Source: an uncultured Sphingobium sp. (lineage in GTDB: Bacteria > Pseudomonadota > Alphaproteobacteria > Sphingomonadales > Sphingomonadaceae). From it: 15,000 nucleotides of DNA. Positions 1 to 7,522 of this stretch are shown here, in pieces. The notes under the pieces were generated by a model, which saw nothing but the letters and a program-made list of their open reading frames with translations, was not told the DNA's origin and searched no databases. Positions within the stretch are counted from its first letter, which is position 1; every line of letters begins with the position of its first letter. The stretch spans positions 1 to 15,000 of the forward strand of contig CAMLFF010000043.1 of NCBI GenBank assembly GCA_946479185.1. Direction: 5' to 3'. Position numbers and translations under genes: made by a program.

Positions 1-198
1 GGGACGAAGATCGACTGGCCAGGCATCCTCCCGATGTGGTTCCATTATCGCAATCCGGTGAGCGGACGTGTTCCGCCACTATTTTGGCCGGACTGCGTAC
101 CTTGCGAAGTGCGTCCAGATGTTCGCCTCACGGCCAACGGCTATCAGATGCCGCCGAGTGGCCCGTCGGCGGACGGCATTGAAATTGCCCCGCGCTGA
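1..198 (+). CDS. 3' end of an unrecognised protein (5' end outside window)
   Basis: Frame 1 is open from the first base to a TGA at 196-198, giving the last 65 residues of a protein. The segment is rich in Pro, Trp and Cys, with pieces such as WPGILPMWFHY, FWPDCVPCEVRPDVRL and a tail ending IAPR. Third positions are mostly G or C, as in the neighbouring genes, which supports real coding. I do not recognise the family. The stop lies 43 bases before the SDR start on the same strand, so the two may share an operon. It also argues against starting the SDR at the ATG at 68, because that extension would overlap this frame by about 130 bases. Reality as coding is fairly likely; function is unknown. 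Confidence 0.55.
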   Translation, partial: GTKIDWPGILPMWFHYRNPVSGRVPPLFWPDCVPCEVRPDVRLTANGYQMPPSGPSADGIEIAPR

Positions 199-241
199 CC
201 TTTGGGCACACGAAGCGCTAAATGAAATGGAGTGCAACCTA

Positions 242-1024
242 ATGAACGCCACCGATCCTCTGTTTTCGCTGGATGGCAAAAACGCGCTCGTGACGGGTGG
301 TGGCAGCGGCATTGGCCGGATGATCGCGCAAGGCCTCGTCCGGCGCGGCGTGCGGACCTACATCACGGGGCGCAATGCGGAGCAGATCGCGGCGTGTGCG
401 CATGATCTCGCATCGCAAGGCGGCGCCTGTGTCGGCCTTGTGGCGGAGCTCGGCAGCGAAGAGGGGCCAGCGCAGCTCGCCAGGCAACTTGCGGAGCGTG
501 AGGACAGGCTGGATATCCTCGTGAACAATGCTGGCGCCAATGCAAAGGGCGCCCTCGACACGATAAAGATGGCTGACTGGAACCTTGTCATGGACGTGAA
601 TGTCCGCGCGGCCTTCTTCCTGACGCAGGCCTTGTTGCCATTGCTGAAAGCGGCTGCGACCGACGAGACGCCCGCCCGCATCATCAATCTCGGTTCCATC
701 GGCGGGCTGCACATCCCCAATTGGGAGGCGCATGCCTACAACACGTCCAAGGCTGCCATCCATCACCTGACCCGCTCGCTGTGCAAAGCGCTCGGGAAGG
801 ATCGCATTACCGTGAATGCGATTGCGCCCGGCCCATTTCCCTCAGGTCTGACGGATATCACTTCAGAGGCGGTTCAAAAGAGCATCGCAACTTACGTGCC
901 GCTTGGCCGCCCCGGTTCGCAGCAGGATGTAGAAGGCTTGGTCGTCTTCCTCGCCTCACGCGCTGGCGCTTACATCAACGGGGCAGTCATCCCATTGGAT
1001 GGCGGCTACATCGCCGCATTGTAA
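242..1024 (+). CDS. Short-chain dehydrogenase/reductase (SDR), RhlG-like
   Basis: A 260-residue classical SDR, the usual family length. The cofactor motif TGGGSGIG is at residues 18-25, NNAG at 95-98, and the catalytic set is N120, S152, Y166 and K170 (YxxxK). Arg44 just after the second beta strand (ITGRN) suggests NADP(H). The order of motifs and phrases such as LDILVNNAG, ARIINLGSIGGL, SKAAIHHLTRSL, IAPGPFPS and VIPLDGGY resemble RhlG-type beta-ketoacyl reductases and related ketoreductases. The substrate cannot be read from sequence. The frame is open back to an ATG at 68, but the ATG at 242 has a GGAG at 229-232 nine bases upstream and begins at the normal SDR N-terminus, so I chose it. 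The protein should be cytoplasmic. It is convergent with the downstream receptor gene. Confidence 0.9.
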   Translation: MNATDPLFSLDGKNALVTGGGSGIGRMIAQGLVRRGVRTYITGRNAEQIAACAHDLASQGGACVGLVAELGSEEGPAQLARQLAEREDRLDILVNNAGANAKGALDTIKMADWNLVMDVNVRAAFFLTQALLPLLKAAATDETPARIINLGSIGGLHIPNWEAHAYNTSKAAIHHLTRSLCKALGKDRITVNAIAPGPFPSGLTDITSEAVQKSIATYVPLGRPGSQQDVEGLVVFLASRAGAYINGAVIPLDGGYIAAL

Positions 1025-1093
1025 TCCGCTGCCCAGGTTAACGCGTATATTTGAAGCGCCAAAGTCCTCAACTGGCAGACCCCGGACGTTCCC

Positions 1094-1118
1094 CCTCCCC
1101 AAGACGAGCTTGGGGAGG
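1094..1118. terminator. Perfect 10-bp hairpin between convergent genes
   Basis: CCTCCCCAAG at 1094-1103 and its exact reverse complement CTTGGGGAGG at 1109-1118 flank a 5-base loop (ACGAG). It lies in the 103-base gap between the stops of the SDR (+) and the TonB receptor (-), so a shared bidirectional terminator is the natural reading. No T-run follows on either strand, so if it terminates, it does so without the classic U-tract, or it acts as an mRNA 3'-end stabiliser. Confidence 0.65.
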
Positions 1119-1127
1119 ATCAAAGGA

Positions 1128-3689
1128 TCAGAACCGCTTGCCGATTTCGATGGCCCACTGGCGCGGCGCCCCGGGCTGGCCGTTGACGTTCGGGAAGCCG
1201 ATGTCCTGATAGATGAAGAAGTTGTGATAATAGCGCTTGTTAAACAGGTTGCTGGCACTGAGCGCGACAGTCACCTGATGCTCGTCATTCACATAGGTCA
1301 GGCGACCGTTGAACAGTGAGTAGGCCGGCTGGTTGTAGGTGTTTCTGGAAGGACTCACGGCGATGTTGCCGGTGTAGAACCAGTCAAGACGCGGTGTGAT
1401 CGATCCGCCGAGCGGCTCAGCCTCGATGTGGTACTGGATGCCGACCGTGCCATTGCTCTCTGGCAGGCCGGAGAGCCGATCATTGGCGCGCGTGGCGACC
1501 TCGAGGTCGGGCGAGTTGAACTTGGCGTAGCCGAACGCGGCGTTGATCGCGAGGCCTTCGATGGGGCGGAGCTCAACCTCCAGCTCGAAGCCCTTCACCT
1601 TGCCGGGCGTGTTGACAGGGTAGGTGCGCGGGATTGAGAGTACGCCTACGCCGGTGGCGAGGTTGCGCGTCTCCGTGGCAGGGTTGAACGGCGTCGCGCG
1701 GCAGGTCGTGGCGCCCGGGCCTCCTGCCGGATAGGGAATAAGCACGCAGGTGCCCGCTCGGGGAGCATTGCCTGTGAGCAGATTGGCCTCCGCACCGCTC
1801 GCGTTGGTATAGCGCGACTTATAGTCTGTATAGAAGGCGGCCACGTTCAAGCGCAGTCTGCGGTCGAACAAGTCCGCCTTGAAGCCGACCTCATAAGCCT
1901 GTGTTTCGTCCGCACCGAAAGAGACGACCTGCGAGGGCTGCTGCGGACGCGTATTATAGCCGGGAAGGCGAGCGCCGGTCGCGGCGGACGCATAGATCAT
2001 CACATCGTCGGTGATGTGATAGTCGACACCGGCCTTCCAGTCGAAGCGGTTGGCCGATGGCTTGATCTCGAAGATCGTATCGCCTGGCCCGGGCGTCGGA
2101 TTGGTGTCCAGCACGTTGCTGAAGTCGACATTTTTCTCGTCATGCGAGTAGCGGCCGCCGAGCGTGATACCCAGGCCCTCAAGCGGCTTCACCGTTGCAT
2201 TGGCGAACACGGCTTTGCTCTTGGGCGTGTATTTGTGGTCCTGCCTCTTGAGGAAGGCGCTCTGCGGTGAATTGTTGACGACCTGGGTGAAGCCCTCGCC
2301 AGCGAAGTAGAAGCCACCTGCCACCCAGTCGATGAGATCGGACTTGCCGGAGAGGCGAAGCTCGAAATTCTTGTAATCCTCTCCGATCCTGAGCAGCGTG
2401 TGCTCTAGAAGGAGCGGCGATCCGTCGATGTCGAAGCCGTGGCCCTCGGTCATCTTGCGGTAGCCGCCAATGGCCGTCAGATCGATGCTGTCGGTAAGGC
2501 CCACCACGAGCTTCGCCGAGACACCCCAATTGTCGAGCCGCGAGGCCGGGATCGTCGCCGAGCCGCCGCGCTTGGAGCTTCCGTTGTGGAAGGTGCTGGC
2601 GGGCGTTGCGGGGCTGCCGGGGTAGGCTGCGCCGGCAGCATAGGCCGGGATGGCGACGCCTGCGCCGACGGGATCGGTATAGGTCGCGTAACTGGTGAAG
2701 GGGTCGCCCGTCACGAAGCGGCTGTCATAGGGCACGCCGAAATAATTGGACTGGGCCTGGAGATTGCTAGCGCCTGGACCGCTGATGGCCAGAAGCTGGT
2801 CGGCAGGGTTCTCCGAGCGGTCGCGCGTATAGTCGCCGATCAAGGTCAGCGAGACATTGTCGACTGGTTCCCAGCGCAGGCTGCCGCGGATCGCACGGGC
2901 ATCCTCGCCCCCCAGCGTGCCGACCGTGCAGTCGTCCGCCTTGAAGTTGTTGGCGGTGAGGTTGATCGCGCCCGAATAGGGAAGGCGACCGGCGAGTTCG
3001 GGCGTGCCCTTGCGCTCCATTTCGCAGCGGAAATCGAGCATGCGCTGATAACCGTTGCGCGTTTTGGAAACACCGGAAACCGAGAGGCCAAGCGTGTCGG
3101 TTAGCGGCACGTTGAAGCCAGCCCGGATGTCGAGCCGGTTGTACGAACCGAGCGTCGCCTGCACATAGGCGGAGGTCTCGGTGAGGCTCGGCGCCTTGGA
3201 CACGATGTTGACCGCACCCGCGAGGCTGTTGCGGCCGAACAAAGTGCCCTGCGGGCCGCGCAGCACCTCGATATGGTCGATATCGAGCAGGTCGAAGTTC
3301 GAGCCGAGCAGCAGCGGATAATAGACGTCGTCGATATAATAAGCGACGGATGGCTCCGCACCGAGGCTCGTGTCCGACTGGCCGATGCCGCGAATGAAGG
3401 CGCTGACGCCCGGACCGAAGGCGCCCTGCACGCGACGGAAGGTGGCGTTTGGCACGGCCAGCGACAGATCGGCTGTGCTCTTGAGGCCCCGGTCGTTCAA
3501 TGTCTCAGCCGTGACGGCTGTGATGGCGAGCGGCGTGTCCTGCATATTGGTCGCTTGACGCGTGGCTGTGACGATGATGTCGGCGATGCCGCCATCCTGA
3601 TCCTTGGCGGCCGTCTGCTGCGCCCAGGCAGGCGCGGCGGCGGCGATGAGCGCGGCGAGCGATGCCGACGCGGTGAATGATCTTATCAT
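1128..3689 (-). CDS. TonB-dependent outer-membrane receptor (no STN domain)
   Basis: An 853-residue outer-membrane beta-barrel transporter energised by TonB-ExbBD. The signal peptide ends near AWA|QQ (residue 23). The TonB box DIIVTATR is at 37-44. The plug runs to about 170, with FIRGIGQ, YIDDVYY, VLRGPQGTLFGR and AGAVNIVSK. The barrel follows and ends in Phe853 (IEIGKRF), as usual for BAM-inserted barrels. Two probable extracellular insertions carry cysteine pairs (RCEME...DDCTV and GTCVL...TTCRA). The start has a strong SD, GGGGAGG, ending six bases before the ATG. There is no STN domain and no adjacent sigma/anti-sigma pair, so it is a plain transporter, unlike the second receptor in this window. 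It is divergent from a lipoprotein amidohydrolase, which hints at uptake of an organic substrate, but the plug type does not separate this from iron-chelate uptake. Confidence 0.93.
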   Translation of the reverse strand: MIRSFTASASLAALIAAAAPAWAQQTAAKDQDGGIADIIVTATRQATNMQDTPLAITAVTAETLNDRGLKSTADLSLAVPNATFRRVQGAFGPGVSAFIRGIGQSDTSLGAEPSVAYYIDDVYYPLLLGSNFDLLDIDHIEVLRGPQGTLFGRNSLAGAVNIVSKAPSLTETSAYVQATLGSYNRLDIRAGFNVPLTDTLGLSVSGVSKTRNGYQRMLDFRCEMERKGTPELAGRLPYSGAINLTANNFKADDCTVGTLGGEDARAIRGSLRWEPVDNVSLTLIGDYTRDRSENPADQLLAISGPGASNLQAQSNYFGVPYDSRFVTGDPFTSYATYTDPVGAGVAIPAYAAGAAYPGSPATPASTFHNGSSKRGGSATIPASRLDNWGVSAKLVVGLTDSIDLTAIGGYRKMTEGHGFDIDGSPLLLEHTLLRIGEDYKNFELRLSGKSDLIDWVAGGFYFAGEGFTQVVNNSPQSAFLKRQDHKYTPKSKAVFANATVKPLEGLGITLGGRYSHDEKNVDFSNVLDTNPTPGPGDTIFEIKPSANRFDWKAGVDYHITDDVMIYASAATGARLPGYNTRPQQPSQVVSFGADETQAYEVGFKADLFDRRLRLNVAAFYTDYKSRYTNASGAEANLLTGNAPRAGTCVLIPYPAGGPGATTCRATPFNPATETRNLATGVGVLSIPRTYPVNTPGKVKGFELEVELRPIEGLAINAAFGYAKFNSPDLEVATRANDRLSGLPESNGTVGIQYHIEAEPLGGSITPRLDWFYTGNIAVSPSRNTYNQPAYSLFNGRLTYVNDEHQVTVALSASNLFNKRYYHNFFIYQDIGFPNVNGQPGAPRQWAIEIGKRF

Positions 3690-3925
3690 GTGATTCCTCC
3701 CCTAAACTCTTCACGACGCGGGGCTGCACTGCAGCGACGAGCGCTCGCGTTCGATAAGCAGAATAGTCGAAAACGGCAGGGCGAATTGACCCAAGCGGTG
3801 CGAAATTTTGTGGAACGCAAGCAGCCAGCGTCGAGGCATTGCTTGTCATGCGGGTGTTGCTATCCCGATCCAGTCGGACGCACCTGCAGGATCGGCGTGC
3901 ATGCCTAGTTTACGGAGAGAAAAAC
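3690..3925. promoter_or_regulatory. Divergent intergenic region, receptor / amidohydrolase
   Basis: This 236-base stretch separates two divergent starts and must hold both promoters if each gene is transcribed from here. It contains a perfect 10-base palindrome, CGAGCGCTCG, at 3738-3747. I found no convincing -35/-10 pair on either strand; TTGACC at 3785 has no matching -10 at a normal distance. Reading frames inside it look like noise. No regulator gene is adjacent. Confidence 0.4.
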
Positions 3926-4963
3926 ATGCAAGCAAACTCGAAAATCCATCGCCTTGCACTTATGCTGGCGGCAACGTCGGCCCTTCAGGCTTGCGCCGGT
4001 CAAGCGGGAGCGAATGTCGAGCAACGGCTGACTGACGCAGACAAATTCGCAAATTGCAGCATATACGATTCACACGCGCATCTGATCTCGGACAATCTGG
4101 AGAAATATCCGCGCAATCCTCTGCCAGCGTTTCGGCCCAGCGCAGATTCACCGTTCAAGGCGGGCACCAATGGCCAGCCGGGCGGCATGCATGGGCCCAA
4201 CCCGGTCAATGAAAAACCGACGGCAGAGCAGTTATATGGCTGGATGGCCGAGGAGGGCGTGTGTGGCATCGCCGCTATCCAAAAGGGCATGATCTACCAG
4301 ACCGACAATCGCTATATCATCGACGCGGCCAAACTATTCCCCAATCGCATGAAAGCGGTGATCATCATCGATCCGGATGAAGCCGGGACGCTCGACAAGA
4401 TCCGGGACGCGGCTAAAAATGGCGCCGTCGGCATCCGCTTCTTCGGTGTCGGCGTGAAGGACAAGCCTGCATGGCTGAGCTCTCCAGCGTCCCAGGAGGT
4501 CTGGAAACTGGCAGACGAGCTTGGCCTTGTCGTCACTATCGAAGGACCGGCGACGGGCCGCGACAAACTCATCACCGTCGTCACCGCCATGGCCGACAAA
4601 TTCCCCAATCTGCCTATCGTGCTCGATCACGTGTTTTTTCCCGACGTGACGCAGCCGAATTTCGGCATCGGTGCGAACTACGAACCGCTGGCCGTGCGCA
4701 AGAATATTTCGGTCAAGTTCACAGCGCTGAACATGGATGTCATCCGCGAACAGGGCCTTGCACCGGAGAAAGTGCTGCGCCGGGCCGTCGACGTTTTCGG
4801 TCCGGACAGGGTGATGTGGGGATCGGACATCGGCACCTCCTCAGGCACCTTCAAGGAAATGGTCGAACGGGCGAAGGCCTCTGCGGCACTGCTGAGCGAA
4901 GCGGAACGCCGTAAGTATCTGCGCGATGTCGGCGAACGGATTTTTGCCGAGAAACGAAGCTGA
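3926..4963 (+). CDS. Lipoprotein-type amidohydrolase (Amidohydro_2-like)
   Basis: A 345-residue protein. The N-terminus (KIHRLALMLAATSALQAC) reads as a lipoprotein signal, with lipobox LQAC and acylated Cys23. Ala24 is not Asp, so by the E. coli Lol rule it would go to the outer membrane. The rest resembles the amidohydrolase-2 TIM barrel: D48-x-H50-x-H52 on strand 1, H235 in IVLDH and D301 in WGSDIG. The position of the usual strand-5 His (the GLPVVVH-like motif) is Glu206 (GLVVTIEGP). That is more like lactonases of the LigI/COG3618 kind than metal-dependent decarboxylases, but this is inference. The frame is open upstream to an ATG at 3839. I chose 3926 because GGAGA sits seven bases before it and it begins the signal peptide. 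The substrate is unknown; the divergent receptor may supply it. Confidence 0.85.
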   Translation: MQANSKIHRLALMLAATSALQACAGQAGANVEQRLTDADKFANCSIYDSHAHLISDNLEKYPRNPLPAFRPSADSPFKAGTNGQPGGMHGPNPVNEKPTAEQLYGWMAEEGVCGIAAIQKGMIYQTDNRYIIDAAKLFPNRMKAVIIIDPDEAGTLDKIRDAAKNGAVGIRFFGVGVKDKPAWLSSPASQEVWKLADELGLVVTIEGPATGRDKLITVVTAMADKFPNLPIVLDHVFFPDVTQPNFGIGANYEPLAVRKNISVKFTALNMDVIREQGLAPEKVLRRAVDVFGPDRVMWGSDIGTSSGTFKEMVERAKASAALLSEAERRKYLRDVGERIFAEKRS

Positions 4964-4972
4964 AACTTTGAT

Positions 4973-4995
4973 GGGGTTCAGCAACACTGGACCCC
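4973..4995 (+). terminator. Hairpin just after the amidohydrolase stop
   Basis: GGGGTTCAG (4973-4981) pairs with CTGGACCCC (4987-4995) around the loop CAACA: nine pairs including one G-U. It starts nine bases after the TGA at 4961-4963. No T-run follows (CGTGC). It is a plausible factor-assisted terminator or 3'-end stabiliser separating the amidohydrolase from the Sel1 operon. Confidence 0.5.
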
Positions 4996-5019
4996 CGTGC
5001 GACTGCGCCGTCGTCCTCG

Positions 5020-5047
5020 GCCGGGATCGTCCTTCCGGATCCCCGGC
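5020..5047. other. Second intergenic hairpin with one bulge
   Basis: GCCGGGATC (5020-5028) pairs with GATCCCCGGC (5038-5047), nine pairs with one bulged C at 5041 and a 9-base loop. It lies 24 bases after the first hairpin and about 80 bases before the Sel1 gene. It could be part of the terminator region, a leader structure or a member of an interspersed palindrome family. The sequence alone does not decide. Confidence 0.35.
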
Positions 5048-5124
5048 GTCGGCCAGCTTCCGCAGTCTCGCGACGCCCCCCAGACGAGCATGACAATTGG
5101 CGGCAGGGACCTTAGGCATGCGTC

Positions 5125-6192
5125 ATGCTCTTCAGTCGCCGAGTCTTCCTGTGCCAGGACGCCAATTCCGCGAAAGCTGCGCGGCTTCGCTTCCTTGTTA
5201 TTGCCTCGTTGCTGTCGTGCGTCGGCTTCCTCAATCCCGCCGCTGCGCAGGACGCAGCCGCTGAGCCGCTAGGCGTGGCAGCGCAGGAGCGTCTGGAAGC
5301 GAGCGTCGTGGCGCAGCTCATACCCCCCTGCGAAGCGGACGACGCCGAAGCCTGCACTGCGCTCGGCTTCCAGCTTCTCGAAGGCGATGGCATACCCAAG
5401 AATGAGGCCTGGTCTGCCGACGTCTTCGCGCAGGCTTGTCAGTTCGGAAGCATGCGCGGCTGCACCATGTCTGGAAATGCCTATGGCGGGGGGAAGGGCG
5501 TCGCGCCGGATGCCGTGCGCGCTGCCTCTTACTTCTCTTATGCCTGCGAGGGCGGCGAGATGACCGCATGCAACAATCTCGGGCTTGCCTATGTTGCCGG
5601 GAAGGGGGTCGCCAAGGACGCGGTCCGCGCCAACGCTTTGTTCGAAGAGGCCTGTGACAAGGGCACGACGGGCGGCTGCGCGAACCTGGGGGCGTCCTAC
5701 TCCCTTGGCACAGGCGTGAGGCAAAGCCACCGCCGTGCCGCTCGGCTGTTTCGCGCGGCCTGTGACGCCGACGATCAGCATGCCTGCTACAATCTCGGCG
5801 TGCTGTACCGGGACGGTCTTGGCGTCTCACGCAACTATACGCGGGCCGTGGCTTTGTTCGAGCCATCCTGCGCTGCCGACGACGCCAACGCCTGCGGTAA
5901 TCTCGGCCTGATGTTCGATGACGGACGTGCCGGACGCAGGGACCGCCAGCGCGCGCTTGAGCTGTTCGACAAAGCCTGCAGCCTGGGCGAGCCCGAAAGC
6001 TGCTTCTCGCTTGGCCGCGCCTATCAGACCGGGAATGGCCGCGAACGCGACGACGCGCGCGCAATTGCCTTGCTCGAACGGACGCTGGCGCTCGATCCGG
6101 AAACGGCATCCGCCGCCGAAGCCAAAAAGGCCTTGGCGCTGGCCCCGCCGCCCGCCAAGGATACGGAGCACGCTCCGGCGAGCAAACCATGA
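5125..6192 (+). CDS. Secreted Sel1-repeat protein, cysteine-rich Hcp type
   Basis: A 355-residue protein. A basic N-region of about 22 residues, a hydrophobic stretch at 23-36 and AAA|QD near residue 41 make a signal peptide, so it should act in the periplasm or outside. Residues 69-320 are seven 36-residue Sel1-like repeats (pattern CxNLGxxYxxGxGVxxDxxRAxxLFxxAC). Cysteines fall at 69/77, 105/113, 141/149, 177/185, 213/221, 249/257 and 285/293: every pair is eight apart and the pairs repeat every 36. This is the disulfide layout of Helicobacter cysteine-rich Hcp proteins. The tail is Ala/Pro-rich (APPPAKD). Such solenoids usually bind other proteins or peptidoglycan-related ligands; no catalytic residues are seen. 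An in-frame stop at 5113 fixes the ATG at 5125. The SD is weak (AGG at 5114). It is 13 bases from the next gene, so an operon is very likely. Confidence 0.88.
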   Translation: MLFSRRVFLCQDANSAKAARLRFLVIASLLSCVGFLNPAAAQDAAAEPLGVAAQERLEASVVAQLIPPCEADDAEACTALGFQLLEGDGIPKNEAWSADVFAQACQFGSMRGCTMSGNAYGGGKGVAPDAVRAASYFSYACEGGEMTACNNLGLAYVAGKGVAKDAVRANALFEEACDKGTTGGCANLGASYSLGTGVRQSHRRAARLFRAACDADDQHACYNLGVLYRDGLGVSRNYTRAVALFEPSCAADDANACGNLGLMFDDGRAGRRDRQRALELFDKACSLGEPESCFSLGRAYQTGNGRERDDARAIALLERTLALDPETASAAEAKKALALAPPPAKDTEHAPASKP

Positions 6193-6205
6193 GAGACGTA
6201 CAACG

Positions 6206-7465
6206 ATGATGACGCGCTTAGTTGATGGCCTGATGTTGCTGCGCGCCGCCATGGTCGCAGCCTGTCTCTGGACCGGGGCACCGGCCGCGGCGCAATGGAA
6301 GGCCGAGGAAACTGTCCTCACCTGCCGGATCGAGGGCCAGGACCGGGTGGCTTCCATTTCGCTATCGGGTACGCAGGCGATCTATCGCTATGGCCGCCCC
6401 GGCCAGCAACCTGAGCTTAGATTGTCCAGCCCGCTGGCCGATCTCGACTATCGGCGCGAAGACGGCGCGGGTGACACGATCGACGAGATCGCGACCTTTG
6501 CGAATGGCGACACCGCCTATCGCTTTGCCGCCGGCTTCAAAAATGGTGCGCAGCCCGATCCATCCGCTCTTCGCCCGTTCGGGCTGCTAACCGTGAGCCG
6601 GGCTGGTAAGGTGCTCGCAAAGCTGGCCTGCGCTCCCGCGAGCATCGAGAGAAGTCCAGACCGGCTGCTGGCGCGGATGCGCGACAGTGGGCGTCAGCGC
6701 ACCTCCGATGGGGTGTCTTTCCCCAATTATCCGATCCATCCGCCAGTCCGCGCCGCAGACGCGCCCCCTTGCAAGGCGGACACGAATGTCGACACCTGCT
6801 GGAGCCGCGGCGTCAGTGCCGCGCGTAACGGCGACCTGCGCGGCGCGCTCGAACATTATGACAAGTCGTGCGACGCGCGTATCGGCACCATGGGCTGCTA
6901 TGAGGCGGGCAAGCTCTATCTCCATAACCGGCAGCTGCGCGATTATGCCCGCGCGAAGGAGAGGCTCGCGCGCACCTGCGCTGGCGACGACATCGGCCAG
7001 GGGCCTTATGCCTGCAAATATCTGGGCTGGATGTCTTTCACCGGAACCGGCGTGCCGCGCAATCTCGACGTGGCATTTGCTTATCTTGGGAAGGCCTGCT
7101 TTTTCCACAACGACGCAATTCTCATCGATCCTGAGGGGTGCCACTTTCTGGGTAAGACGGCGCTCGAACTGCGCGGCCGCTCGCAGCGCGATGCGGTCAG
7201 GGCAGATCATCTCGCCTACATAGCCTTCGCGCAAGGGTGCACGGACAACGCCAAGACTGTGTGCGACGAGGCCCGCGCGCTCTATCGTCGTGAAGCCGCA
7301 CTCGCCGCCAGCTGGATAAAGCTGTGCGACAGCGATGTCGGCGAACATGGCCCGATCGGCACATGCGCTGAACTAACCATAAGCGGAGAGGACTATGATG
7401 CAGCGCAGGCCGCGCGGCAGCAGCTTGCGTCGATGTTCCGCGCTGTGTCGACATCGTCAGACTAA
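6206..7465 (+). CDS. Secreted two-part protein: N-terminal beta-rich region plus Sel1-like cysteine-rich region
   Basis: A 419-residue protein following the Sel1 gene after 13 bases. Signal peptide at 1-29 (AAA|QW). Residues 31-143 look beta-rich (TVLTCRIEG, VASISLSG, AIYRYGR, LLTVSRAGKVLAKLAC). C40 and C142 bracket this part and could form a disulfide. Residues 186-390 are a degenerate Sel1-like solenoid with cysteines at 189, 198, 222, 231, 258, 270, 298, 312, 345, 353, 374 and 387. One fairly clean repeat is CKYLGWMSFTGTGVPRNLDV. The spacing is irregular, unlike the strict 36-residue period of its neighbour. The reading frame is open well upstream inside the previous gene. I chose the ATG at 6206 because it opens the signal peptide and has GAGAG ten bases before it; the ATG at 6209 is equally possible. 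Function unknown. Confidence 0.82.
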   Translation: MMTRLVDGLMLLRAAMVAACLWTGAPAAAQWKAEETVLTCRIEGQDRVASISLSGTQAIYRYGRPGQQPELRLSSPLADLDYRREDGAGDTIDEIATFANGDTAYRFAAGFKNGAQPDPSALRPFGLLTVSRAGKVLAKLACAPASIERSPDRLLARMRDSGRQRTSDGVSFPNYPIHPPVRAADAPPCKADTNVDTCWSRGVSAARNGDLRGALEHYDKSCDARIGTMGCYEAGKLYLHNRQLRDYARAKERLARTCAGDDIGQGPYACKYLGWMSFTGTGVPRNLDVAFAYLGKACFFHNDAILIDPEGCHFLGKTALELRGRSQRDAVRADHLAYIAFAQGCTDNAKTVCDEARALYRREAALAASWIKLCDSDVGEHGPIGTCAELTISGEDYDAAQAARQQLASMFRAVSTSSD

Positions 7466-7522
7466 GGTTCGCAAGCTCGATGACGATCGGGCCCGCTGAT
7501 ATCATGCCGCGGCGACCGTGGG

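Noticed and set aside
68..241. N-terminal extension of the SDR starting at the ATG at 68
   Set aside because: The extra 58 residues are Arg/Cys-rich and unlike SDR N-termini, overlap another open frame ending at 198, and the ATG at 242 has its own GGAG.
2439..3104. Long + strand frame (221 residues) inside the TonB receptor gene
   Set aside because: It is antisense to a clear receptor barrel and its translation (Ala/Gly/Arg/Val-rich) has no recognisable features.
3801..3824. Possible operator TGCG...CGCA in the divergent region
   Set aside because: Arms of four bases with a 13-base spacer are expected by chance at this base composition.
5318..6190. Long - strand frame (290 residues) opposite the Sel1 gene
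   Set aside because: The translation is extremely Arg-rich, typical of antisense to GC-rich coding DNA.
5918..6205. Upstream extension of the second Sel1-type protein inside the first gene
   Set aside because: It is an alternate-frame reading of the well-supported Sel1 repeats; the signal peptide begins at 6206.
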